A stretch of 64,000 nt of DNA, taken from assembly GCA_963855995.1 (NCBI GenBank), contig OY979717.1, forward strand, positions 11,218,001 to 11,282,000, given 5' to 3'. Positions 1-42,234 of the stretch are shown piece by piece. A program made the translations under genes and the position numbers. The notes beneath the pieces are model-generated. The model ran no database searches. It was given only the letters and a program-made list of their open reading frames with translations, and was not told where the DNA came from. Source of the stretch: Muricea muricata (lineage: Eukaryota > Cnidaria > Anthozoa > Malacalcyonacea > Plexauridae). Position 1 is the first letter of the stretch, and each line of letters begins with the position of its first letter.

Positions 1-1036
1 CGTTTAACTGCCACTGCACTTCCCTATCTTTTTTCTGATAAAAAATGTGCATTACACTTGCCAGAGGTATTTCGTGTCCAATTCGTGCTCTCACGTAAGC
101 AGTACACGTCAGCGTGGCAAGTGCCATTGCGTGAGCAATTCGTGCTCTCTGGTTGCGTCATCTCGCGTGTGCAATTCGTGATCAGCCGAAAAATCGCGGA
201 CACGAAAATATTAGGAATAGATAGGTGAGACATCTGGTTCTATACCTGATCTGTGCCCCCATCGCCCATGAACAGCGACTTTGAACTTCGCTTATGCACG
301 ATTACTAACCCTCGCCCGGAACGGCGCTTCGCGCCGTTGGTTCGGGGATTATTTGCTTGACCTTAATTAAACGCCAACGGGAATAATCTACTGACCTAGT
401 AACCTTTGAAACTGCTTTCGATGTCTCGCCTGCTTTACTGCTTCGAAACACTTCTACACTCCAGACAGCAGAGAACCAAAGAGAACGAACGTCGTGCTCG
501 GCAGTATGCTCCGATCACCCCCCATTGCTTTGCAATATTACCCACCAATGCTTTGCGGGGAAAAAACTTAAAACTGAGATTTCTCTGGTATATCGTATAC
601 TTACTGATATCATATTACGCGCGGGGACTTCAATATATATACCTCCTTGGGTTTTGGCCCTCTGGGGCCAAAACCCTGCGGGGTTTCAGATTCAAACGGT
701 GCGAAAAAATATATATCCTTCTTGCGGTGCTTAGCTAACCCGCGACAATTTCGTCTTGCTTTGTCAGATTGAAGTTTTAACCGTATTACATTTATTTCTT
801 TAGAAATTTATTGTTTTCACAGTCATCGAACAGGGAAATATTTGCATACTGATAGCAGCACGAAATCGACAGGCTAGTTAAGCCACTGTCGTCTACATAT
901 ACACAGGCAGATCGTATTTCCTAAATTAGTATAACCACAATTAAACTGTTTCGTTCCGACACATAGAATGAAAAGTTTGAAGAGCATTTCAAAAATCATG
1001 AATATAACAGAATTTTTAAAAATATTTTTATTGCAG
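1..1036. other. Upstream non-coding stretch with short hairpins
   Basis: No convincing gene. The 110-residue open frame at 406-738 has no recognisable domain and runs through several short hairpins, so I treat it as chance. A polypyrimidine run and AG just before 1037 form a splice acceptor for the following coding exon, so an untranslated or short coding first exon of that gene may lie in or before this stretch. Confidence 0.5.
306..735. repeat. Cluster of short palindromic hairpins
   Basis: Several short perfect or near-perfect inverted repeats sit close together. Examples are GGCGCTTCGCGCC near 322-334, TTGCTTTGCAA near 528-538, and a longer one near 650-680 in which GGGTTTTGGCCC is mirrored by GGGGCCAAAACCC, followed by CTGCGGGG. 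They look like repeated small GC-rich stem-loops in AT-rich DNA. The cause is unknown; debris of a repeat family with structured RNA or DNA ends is possible. Confidence 0.5.
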
Positions 1037-1044
1037 CAAACCAG

Positions 1045-1854
1045 ATGTCTTCAGATCAAGATCCATTTGCTGATTTAGAGTATTTTAACAAAACAGATGC
1101 AAAAGACATCACATGGGCTCATGCAGTTAATAGTAGGGAGAAACTTCGCCATTACTTAAAGACGGATATTTTAATGTTTGAAGCTGATGTAATCATGAGA
1201 TACAACGAAAATGATACAGAGCCTGTTATGGCACATCCACCTGCCAATGACAGCGATCTAACTTTAGAGGTGTTTCTCCAATCTCTCAAATTAACAAGAA
1301 AGGGAATCAAACTGGATTTTAAGTCTTTAATGGCCGTGGAACCATCAATGGGCTTACTACAGTCAGTTTATGGCTCTACAGACAAACCATTGTGGTTGAA
1401 CGCAGACATCTTAAAAGGGCCTGGGTCAAACTCACAATCAAACCCCCCAGTTGATCCTCAAGAATTTATCACAAAATGTACCAGTACGTATCCTACTGCC
1501 ACCTTATCTCTCGGTTGGACAACCGAATGGTATGAGGGGATAACCAGCAGAGGTTACACACAATCAATGGTTGAGGAAATGGAAAGCATTTGTCGAAATA
1601 CAACACAAGTTATAACATTTCCTATCCGTGCGATATATGTGCGGAGATCCTGGGAACCACTGGAATGGTTGCTAGATACCAGTTCACGATACACGCTCAC
1701 TATTTGGTCGGCTGTTGATGACGACGTGAAGGTTGAGGATTTGGTTTGGTTAACAGAACAGATTGACAAACGAAGGCTTTATATGGATCTCCCACCGGAA
1801 TTAGATGACGCTTTTCGTAAGGCACTAGCCAGCAAAGGCACAGTTGCTAGAAGT
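1045..1854 (+). CDS. FAM151B: FAM151 (menorin-like) family protein, partial gene model
   Basis: A 270-codon open frame resembles FAM151A/B, animal proteins related to nematode menorin and to the GDPD/PLD-like phosphodiesterase fold. Visible family features are the early DITWAHAVNSREKL segment, FEADV followed by MAHPP (residues about 45-68), GIKLDFK, LWLNADIL, LSLGWTTEW and a late LTIWS. The ATG follows a splice acceptor (AG at 1035-1036), so an upstream exon is likely. I end the exon at 1854 because a strong donor, AGT|GTAAGT, follows in phase 0. Reading on to the stop at 1918-1920 would add 21 hydrophobic residues unlike the family. The last exon is not identified. The family's biochemical activity is not well established; assignment to the B form rather than A is by size only. 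Confidence 0.8.
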
Positions 1855-1920
1855 GTAAGTTACACAGTATGTCTGATGTTCGCATCTTTGGTCTCACTTA
1901 TCGTCAAGTATCAATTTTAA

Positions 1921-2597
1921 ATCGGGGGGATTTAGTAGAGGACTATAATCTTTAAGTAGCCTACTTGGCACCGAAAGATTCTTCCTATCCATAAGGGTGA
2001 AATGCTATCTATAGTACCTAAAATTTGTTGGTTTATTTTATATAACTACGCATAAAACAGTAAAAACTACAATAACGACTTTCGTTGACGACTGAAATAT
2101 TTTACTGGGTTACAAATATATTAAATATTAGATGTTTAAATATAAGATATGTGTACAAATAAATTAATTTCTTAAGTTAAGTACATATATAGTTAACCAC
2201 CCATCCAAGGTGCGTTTAGGCTGGCATCAAGAAAACTAAGCGGTGGTTCAAAACCCCTTCGGTGCAAAAGTGGAAGCGGTATAAGATAAGCAATAACGTT
2301 ATCATCTGCGTGCATCCAATACCCTAAACTTAGAAAGGTCACTTTTTTCCTCCATATAGCTATAGTTGGCCAAAAATGTATACTTAAGATTCACACCTTC
2401 TACCCAGTGGCGAGGTTGCGATCAGTAAGCTGGCAATGCGTTTGAGCTCTTTTCAATATTTCTCCATAGAGAAAAGGAAAGTTTGGACACACTTATAAAA
2501 TGGTTTCTATGTGGATGCAAAAAAATTTTATAAGGCGTGTATCATTAATTCCGGCGATGACTCCGCCTTTTCTTTGGGCCAATATCACTATGCATGA
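1921..2597. other. Convergent intergenic spacer
   Basis: This spacer separates the FAM151-like exon (+) from the 3' end of the TXNDC16-like gene (-). AATAAA at 2158-2163 (+) could be the polyadenylation signal of the first. TTTATT at 2032-2037, read as AATAAA on the minus strand, could serve the second. Nothing else is recognised. Confidence 0.4.
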
Positions 2598-33919
<31,322 letters not shown>

Positions 33920-35037
33920 TCTTTTTGTACTGTAATAACATACATGCTTGCATGTCAACAACGCTATGTCGGCCATGTCGATCGCATTCGCGCGTATAAG
34001 AGAAGAGTTTGGGCAGGGTTTGAGTACGACTTGCGTGTGAACTCGCGTGTTGCTCTCCAATTAAAATGGTCTATTCGTCCAATTTTATACTGCCATCTTT
34101 CTCGATATAGATAACCTCGAGAAATTTATTGGAATTCATTTGCAAGATTTACAGAACCCGTCGGAATTTCCGATTATATTACGCGTTTTTTACGATTGTA
34201 CCTTATTGCCATCCTGACGCTTGACATATCCCTATGCTTGATTATCCTTGTGCATGACGCGATGTCAGCAAACTGCATTAGGTTCATAAATTCAGAACAC
34301 AAAACCCTGTATATATCTCAAGGCGAAAACCTCAAAATATCTAGTTGAGTGAACTGATCAGTTTTTAAAACTGGCGATACGCATTCAATGAATTTAAACG
34401 GTTTTCGATCATGGAAATTTTGAATTTTCAACATTTTGAATTTTAGAAAATTGTATTTGGTATATATAGACGCTGGTCTATGTGTGAAAGTAGTATTTGT
34501 TTGTTAGTACATAAGTTATCTGATATTTACAAATGTCACAGCCAATATGTATTGTAATTTTGAAGATGACGGGATTATGATCGGACGAACAGGTACCAGA
34601 AGATTATCTATAGTTGTTTATCGATCTTTAACTTCAAAGAGCCTAAATATTTACTGGTAAAAATTACTGCTAAATTCAGGCTCATTCTATGTTTCTAGGC
34701 AACTATACTAGCCAATAATCCAAAAAATTCTATGCGTTTTGGTTTGGACAGTTTCATAGACATAATGAAATACGACTAGATGAATGAATGAATACTTATT
34801 AGATGGATGATATCTAAACCGTTTCAGCCGGCATTTATCATGGATATTCATATGGATATGTCAACGATTTGAAACTAATTCTGAAGTTCGAACTTCGTCA
34901 AGATTTGAATTAAACGTCGAACCTTAGGTGGGAACAATAAGGGAAGTGGATGTGTAGAACAAGGGATCGATTTTAGAGCCGAAGCTTTAAATCAGAGGAA
35001 CTATGGTAAAATCGTTCAGGCACTGAATATAGTTACA
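33920..35037. other. Divergent promoter region, TXNDC16 / tetraspanin
   Basis: About 1.1 kb separates the start codons of two genes transcribed away from each other, so both promoters must lie here. Another open frame extends the TXNDC16 5' end to an ATG at 34060, but the ATG at 33919 directly begins a signal peptide and is preferred. No clear TATA box or named motif was recognised. Confidence 0.45.
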
Positions 35038-35952
35038 ATGACTAAAGATGAGCAGATAAAATATTGCAGTCTATCAAATAGTCACGAGGTGGATTTGAAT
35101 GAACCACGCAATATTCAGCCATGGAAACGCTTGAGTTTTAAATGCGCGAAAACATTTTTATTTATATTCAACGGATTTTTTTGGCTACTAGGTTGGACAC
35201 TGATAGGAGTGGGTATATCATTACAAGGCTCGTATGGAACTCATAGCTATTTGTCAGGAAAAGATTACGACGATGTCATGGACTCCGCAACAAATGCAAG
35301 TAATTATGGAAGCTACAATTCGGCTTCGGAACTTTGTTTAAGCATTGGCTGTATCATAGTCGTCGTGGTTTTGTTAGCATGTTGCGGCACTCACAGAGAA
35401 AGCCATCTTATACTGGGCATCTATGTTGCAGTTGTTGTGATTTTTTTAAGCTTAGAAATCGGAGCCATTACTATGGTTAGCATGTACAAGGAGAAAGTGG
35501 AACAGCGTATCGTGAAAGATATTAAGCTAACAATGGATCTCTACCAGGAAAAGAATTTTGAAGGAATAACAAAATCTATTGATAATTTTCAAAAGGTTTT
35601 CCATTGCTGTGGCTGTATTGACTATACAGATTGGTTCAATACAACATGGGGTAAACGACATGAAGCCAACGTTCCACGCAGTTGTATAAAACAAGAGATT
35701 CCGCTGGAAACAATGCACGTCCAGGAAATCAGGATAGACACATCTGCGACATTCTCCGTTATCAACACGGACGGGTGCTTTAAACATGTCCGTGATTACT
35801 TTGTAAAAAATCTCCATCTTTTTAGAACATTAATTGCATGGGTTTTAGTCATACAAATCATTGGCCTGGCATTTTCTGTTTGCTTGTACTTTAAATTTAA
35901 GTATTATAAGACACGCGTTGCAAGTCGTAAGGCTATTACTGCCGAGCATTAA
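35038..35952 (+). CDS. Tetraspanin family membrane protein
   Basis: An uninterrupted 304-residue frame. Four membrane segments: about 40-64 (FLFIFNGFFWLLGWTLIGVG), 100-120 (IGCIIVVVVLLACCG), 125-150 (LILGIYVAVVVIFLSLEIG) and 265-288 (LIAWVLVIQIIGLAFSVCLY). The large loop between the third and fourth carries the diagnostic CCG (HCCGCIDYTDWF, about 199), a PRSC and a later GC (NTDGCF), giving the usual four or more loop cysteines. Juxtamembrane cysteines could be palmitoylated. Tetraspanins organise membrane microdomains with integrins and other partners. The absence of introns is unusual for this family and may reflect a retrocopy origin; the frame is intact. Which tetraspanin subfamily it belongs to is not clear. 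Confidence 0.9.
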   Translation: MTKDEQIKYCSLSNSHEVDLNEPRNIQPWKRLSFKCAKTFLFIFNGFFWLLGWTLIGVGISLQGSYGTHSYLSGKDYDDVMDSATNASNYGSYNSASELCLSIGCIIVVVVLLACCGTHRESHLILGIYVAVVVIFLSLEIGAITMVSMYKEKVEQRIVKDIKLTMDLYQEKNFEGITKSIDNFQKVFHCCGCIDYTDWFNTTWGKRHEANVPRSCIKQEIPLETMHVQEIRIDTSATFSVINTDGCFKHVRDYFVKNLHLFRTLIAWVLVIQIIGLAFSVCLYFKFKYYKTRVASRKAITAEH

Positions 35953-36754
35953 GAAAGCATCATTTTTAACTCATTAAAATTTGATATATACTGTATGTAT
36001 TGTAAGCTTCGCAACTACCGATAGACCGCCGAGAACACCAAATTTAGTTCACTGGCTTGCGAGTATAGTTAAAATTGCTGAGCTCGTATGAAGAACGAAA
36101 ACGTTTCGAACCCATGCACGTATCAAAATTGAACTGTCTCGAATGTGAACCAAATTACCAAGAATGTCGATGCCATCAACGAAAACACATGCACGTACGA
36201 TGATCGTACTACGATCACAGTATTCACAGACTTGAGACTTAGTTTATACATACATTAGTATAACCAGTAAATAATAGTATAACTCTAACGCACACTTGTG
36301 TCTCAGAATAGATACAAATACATATTTACATAATTGTGTCTATTTTAGCATTGCGTCTGGTGTTCACTAATTAGATGATAAAGACGGTACGTAAATTTAA
36401 CAATTAAAGACAACATCTTAAATTTTTGTAAAATTTCTTCCTATCGAGGTCACTAGTGCCAGTAGTCATGCAGTTATTCAGTTTATGACTCAACGAAAAA
36501 TAATATTTTTTACTTCTGCTGTGATATAGTGGACTAATTTTAGTTTTCTCTTCTCTTCAGTATGTTCTGGATGTATATAGTTCAAGCATTTTGTTGTAGC
36601 TAGCAGTTACAGATTTAAGCCAATTTAGATTTAGTTGTGCACTTGAGCATGCACGCATAATTTGCTCTTCATATTCAATACTGATAACTTAAATTGTATT
36701 TGAGGGAGTTGCTATAACAAGGGTATCACACGTAATTGCATGTTTGATCAATCC
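35953..36754. other. Convergent spacer, tetraspanin / PHF24
   Basis: Holds the 3' regions of both neighbouring genes. I see no further gene or repeat structure. Confidence 0.4.
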
Positions 36755-39700
36755 TCATTTGGGCTTTTTGTTCTTAAAATTTGAAGGAACGTAATAATTT
36801 GGACGAGCTGCCAAAAGATATAATGCTTGATCTCGCAAATATTCTTGCCATGAAATTAATCTGCAAAAACATAAAATACAATGAATATTAATATATTAAA
36901 CTCCAACCTTCTCGCTTGGTATTGCAGCCCAAACGTACTTATTTCTGTCTGTATCAGCGTCCATTAAAATTTTAATATGCATATCGATATGGCCATTAAC
37001 CTCTTCTTGTTGTAAGTAGCTGGAATTTGAATTCCTAAAATATATAAAAGACTTAATATTATATTGACTATTGTGGTGTGATATTTTACCTGTAATACTT
37101 TTTGAAACAATGTAATCGTCGTACGATATTCATTCCACTGACGACAGCTTTTCGTTTTGAAAAACATATTTTCAATTTAATTAAATTTAAGAGATTTTTA
37201 TGAGTTGGCTTGCTGACTTGCTCATTCAGGCTATTGAGCGTGCTTAAACACCGGATAGTCTTAAGCTTTCGGTGTCCTCCAAACTTTCCCAGTCCTCAAT
37301 AACTCGACTGAGCACGCCAAATTATAACTGCTTTTATAATATACAATTTACACAAAAATAATGGAGAAATATTCCTGCTCTTTTTGGTCGTGCTCTATAT
37401 GTTACTGAGCACGTGTTTCAACCAATAAAAATGCTTCTTTCGTAATATGCATATATTTTAAATGCTTCGTATTTTTCCCAAAACTAATTTTTCATATCTT
37501 ATCTGCTTTAATAAGAGTTTTAGATAAATGAAGAATTTTCAGTCATCAAGCCCTAGTAGAAATATTTGTTGCCATGATGTACCCCTTCAACCTAAGGAGC
37601 CTTTTGCAAAATTGTTACGAATCAGTAACTTCACATGGCTATTTTTGATCATGTTTGACACCTCTCCGCATAGTGGTGCTTAAGGAAATTTCCTTGCATT
37701 AAAATGTTCATAAAGAAAGTGATTATCCTTAGAAATATATATTTTGTAATGATTTCTCTATTAACCTACCAATCAGCATCAGCGCTATGATTCGGAACCT
37801 TCAACTGTCCAAACCATCTCTCGTAAGCTTTCACTGCCTCGTACCCAGTGATATAACCATCTTCATCCCGATCATAAGAATGAAACATGTCTCGAGCGCG
37901 TTCGATCTCACGTTTACTTAATAACTTCGATAATGAATGCTAAAGCCAATAACGATATAAAGTTAATGAGATTCACTAAGAGGGCAATTAATGCAATAGT
38001 TACATTGTTACACTCTTCTCCAATCAAATTGTAGTAATTTTATCATCTAAATAACATAATATCAAAATATATGTACTTTATCTCTTCGTCCTAAAACTTT
38101 CACAGCCTCATAATTGACAAATTCCCACCAGTCAATAGTACCAGTGCTATTTCTGTCCATCACTTTAAACTAAAGGCAAAGATTGAAATACAATTTATGT
38201 ACTTCCACTCAGTAGACACTATTGGATTAGGTTTTATTTGAGACGACACGTTCTAAATCTAACTAACCTCGCGCTCTAATTCTTGTTCGACTTCATCGGA
38301 GATTTGTTCCCCAGGATTTTGCTTTTCAAATGATAACTTTTTGATTTTGATATACTCCGATTTTTCGATCTGTGTGTCTGTAACAATTACATTGAAATTG
38401 TTAGAGAAAAACAGGAATGAGTAAAAAAATTATACATAAAAAATGATCGAAGAGTACAAAAACCATCGTAAGCAATTACATATTAGACTAGAATCAATAG
38501 ACAGTACTTTACCTTGGTTTACGTCAAATTGATCGAAATACTCAATAAGATTTTGCATTTCATCATCAGAAAGTAAAAGTGTTATATTTTCCTGAAATTA
38601 TTGAAAAAATTACCGGTAATTAATTACGGAATATGCAAGTGTCACACTGGTAAATATTTAGCACGCATGTTCGCTTTATAGGTATCCCATTTTTGACTAT
38701 CTAATTCAGATATAAGCACCTTTGGGTCCTTTGGCATAATGGTTTTTAGTATTCGGCAGTTGCAATTATTATTGCTGGCAGGACCTAGATCTAGAGGTCC
38801 CCCGATCTGCTAATTTAAGAACTCTTTTAAAATGTTCGATTACATTATCTGGGGCCGGTTGTACGAACTACGAAAGCAAAATAGCGCTATCCACCGGAGA
38901 GTGTTTTTTCAAATGGTGCAGAAAGGCATAAAAATGACACCACAGATTTTGCACTCGATCACTGACTTTAACTCGAAAACCTAAATTTAATGCGTGTTTT
39001 ATCTGCTTCTGAACATGTTTAGAAACCTCTCGTACAACTGGCCCCTGATTTATGGAAAGAAAATTAGCGTGGATTCAACGACGCCTGCTGACGGTTGCAA
39101 GGCGATGGGCAGCGCAAGCCAGTGAACTGGCGCAAGCTGACAATGAAATTTTTAAAAATCGGGTGACTGTCTGTTTTAATCCACACATCCACTTCAAACT
39201 ACTGAGATGCTCGTACGTACACAATAATGACAACTCCATCCCATATCTGTTCCTGCTCTTGAAAATGCGTCTCTGGATTCCTTATCATTCAGCTTTCTTG
39301 TTTTCTGTAAACATCCTTCATGGAAAACTCGAGTACAAACACGACATGGGAAAACATTTTTGCCATTAAATTTCGAACAAATAGAACAAAGCTCATCTGC
39401 TTCAACCTAAAGGTAAAGAAAAGTAAAGTAAAGACAACGGTCTGAAAGGATCATAGGCTCTGGCATCCTTGGATACTTTTCAGAGTTCAGTTGCCATACA
39501 CGTCGCATCTTTCAAAAATGTTGCTTTATTACTTAACCTTGTAAAAACCCAACGCACGTAACATTCTACATTTCATCTTGCTTTTATACCCATTTTGTAC
39601 CCATATAACCATTGGTAGCTTTGCCATGCACTATACGTACCATTTACCTAAAAGTTGATAGCTGCACAGACATATTGCCGACGGGTGACGGTGTGGCATA

Positions 39701-40292
39701 GCGCCTTATACGGCTGCTTATGTAGTGCGTACTTTCGTAGTCGGATTAGCGTGTGTAAGATGTTTTAAAGCACTTAATGAAAAGTTCAACGGCAACTACA
39801 AGACTGCATGGACACTGTATTGACACTATTTATTGCTTATGCTTATTATCCACAACAAGCAGAAGAATAATTTTAATATAATTAGACCTAATTATCGCTG
39901 ATAAAATGAAGAAACTTCAGTAGGTTTAACTAAAAGTTCATAACTAAATTTAAAATACGTATTCAATTATAATTTGATTAATTAGCTAATGAAATGATAC
40001 ATATGCATGCATGTGAAGTATGCATATAAAATATTTGATAAAAACATAGTACCCTGATAAGCCAAGCTTTAAAGTATGGGACAAATTGGTCAGTTGTTCC
40101 ACCTTTGAATAGGAGTGAATCATTCACTTCGTACGCGTCCACCAATGAAATAGGTTTTGTCTCTTCCTCAGATGGTTCGGTGAGATCTTTAGATCGACTT
40201 GACCGTCGAGCACTCACTTGCAAACTGCCAACGACCAAGGCATTCTGACGAACTTTGTTCTTCTTTCGAGTCTTAGAAGCACCGGTACCCAT
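36755..40292 (-). CDS. PHF24: PHF24 (GINIP)-like protein with PHD finger and EF-hand-like region
   Basis: Nine exons join in phase: 40292-40053, 39406-39221, 38591-38513, 38377-38268, 38169-38077, 37939-37770, 37137-37090, 37034-36939, 36860-36755. The product is 375 residues; human PHF24 is about 400. The start MGTGASK fits N-myristoylation (Gly2), as in GINIP, a cytoplasmic protein that binds activated Galpha-i. Exon 2 encodes a PHD finger (CSICSKFNGKNVFPCRVCTR, VFHEGC, GWSCHYC). EF-hand-like loops follow: DRNSTGTIDWWEF, DRDEDGYITGYEA and DADTDRNKLISWQEY, the last formed across the final splice. The end LYLLAARPNYY matches the PHF24 C-terminus (LYILAARPN). Splice choices for exons 7 and 8 were set by phase and homology. 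A vertebrate gene with nervous-system roles, so its presence in this invertebrate is informative. Confidence 0.85.
38851..39045. mobile_element. MITE-like element, GGGGCCGGTTGT family, copy 2
   Basis: 195 bp, starting GGGGCCGGTTGTACGAA and ending TCGTACAACTGGCCCC. It lies in PHF24 intron 2. The interior shares ATCCACCGG with the third copy. Confidence 0.8.
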
Positions 40293-42234
40293 GACTAAAC
40301 AAACATCAGGAGAATGGATCGCTTTTAAATGTAACCATACCCGGCAGTCGCTATATACAATTAATCACAAACTACATGGATGTTTATTGCCAATTTGCCA
40401 TGCATTAGTATCCATGTTACATCAAACTATTATGGTGTCAATGACTAGGGGGGATTAAATGACAAAATACTAAGATTATAAGTTGACGTTGCTAAGGAAT
40501 TTAACAATTCATCGCATATTTAATATTTATGTTTAATGAGTAGCGTTCTTATCCTGTCACAGATAGACTGGCTACATCCTTATGTGCTCATACCAAAATC
40601 CTTGCAGTTATACTGCGGTAAGATATAACCAGCTGTGCAACCTTCCAGTTCGGCTTTCAGCAGTTAATAATAATCTGCAAAATCAAGTGCACTAAACATA
40701 TTCTCCAATTTACTTTTAAAGTTGAGGCCCAAAAAACTGAAAAGACTCGGTTAAAGCATTCGCAAATCACAATGCCGAGAAAATGACAACTCAAAAATAA
40801 ACAATCTAAACACCTGAGCTTAACTTAATTAAGAAATCAATGCAGAAATGTCAGACTCACGTCCACACAATAATATGTAGTCCTAGCTACTCTACTGGTA
40901 GGAGTATCAAAGCGGTATACCATTGACCTGCAGTTCCATTGGAAATAAAAATGACTTTAACCGTCGAAAATGCTGAAGTTTAATCACGTGGGTTTTACCA
41001 GTTTCTGAATATATTGAAAAGGTTTGAAAAAATCATTTCGTTCGTACAACTCGACTGAGCCCTCGGTGCAGCCTTCGGATACGACCGATACGGATTCACT
41101 ATACGACCTCCTTATCAGGTAATGGAGTCACATTTCTACCCGGCGTGCTCATTGAGGAGAGTTGAGAGGCGTTGATTGCGCAAATAGTCCCTCGAGGAGC
41201 GTTATTTAATGTTGGGAGGCATTTTTATGGGGAGAGGGGGGAACATTCTCTCCTGCAAAATTTTTAACACTAAAACGACATGAACCTCGGAAATGCGATT
41301 TCCCTCGATTTGGACAGTTATTTTGCAAACTAGAACCTGGGAAATGCAGTTCACCTGCAGGTTTTGATAATCCTGCAGGATTTGACTTTTTGCGGGCCTG
41401 GCGAATAGGTAGTCCGCGAATACAGAATCAGTGAATAGACCACTTTATGTAATAGCTAGATCTGCGGCGAAACGTATGGCACGGTCCCCGCGACCCCTTT
41501 CCCCATATTTGGCATCACCTGGTCGCAGCCGTGTGAGATAAGGTTTTGGAAAAGAGGTTGGGTACTGGATCTCGCTTTTCCAGGACGACACAAAAGAGGG
41601 ATGATTTTGTTACTATTCACCATTCAGACTATCCAAATTATCGGATGAAATCTGCATTTAATCTGCATTTGTTTAGACAAAGTAATGAACTTCTTTGACT
41701 AAAATATATTTTTCCGGTATGTCAAATTTGTGAGTATTGCTAACAGGGTTTATGTTTTTTGTTGATTATTTGATTGATTTACTAATTCAATACTAGCTTC
41801 ATAGTCATGAAAAGCATAAATAACGCATACAATTTAATTTATACTGTGAATATTGAACATAGACAGACAGATTTTACGAACATACAGTATATCAATGGTT
41901 AAGTTTGTTTTGACTGCTGAACTCTGAAGCTGTAGTGAGGATACTTGATTCTCTACAAGGTTTTGTAAAAATTACTTATTAAAGACCAACATTTTATTGT
42001 TTGGTAATAGCTAATATATTATTTCTGGCAAGCAAATTTGAAAGGAAATTGAAGAATTTTGGCAAGGAAATTTTCTGCAAAAAAAGGAAATTCACAGAGC
42101 GTAGAAGGAATTTTCGTCTCACAGTTGTGGAAGCACTGCTTTGGTCTTTGCTCCTCGGCTCGACTGTTGTAACACTGCGTGGTTATATTAAATCGGCAAA
42201 TTTTACTCTTCGCTCGTCGCAAGAAATTTAATAT
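40293..42234. other. Divergent spacer, PHF24 / OTU-hAT gene
   Basis: Must contain both promoters. No gene recognised. Around 41040-41450 there are short GC-rich, repeat-like stretches (for example CCTGCAGG twice near 41357-41382), without a clear element boundary. Confidence 0.4.

Noticed and set aside
2190-2260. GGTTCAAAACC as a tRNA or SINE B box
   Set aside because: No A box at a suitable distance and no cloverleaf could be drawn.
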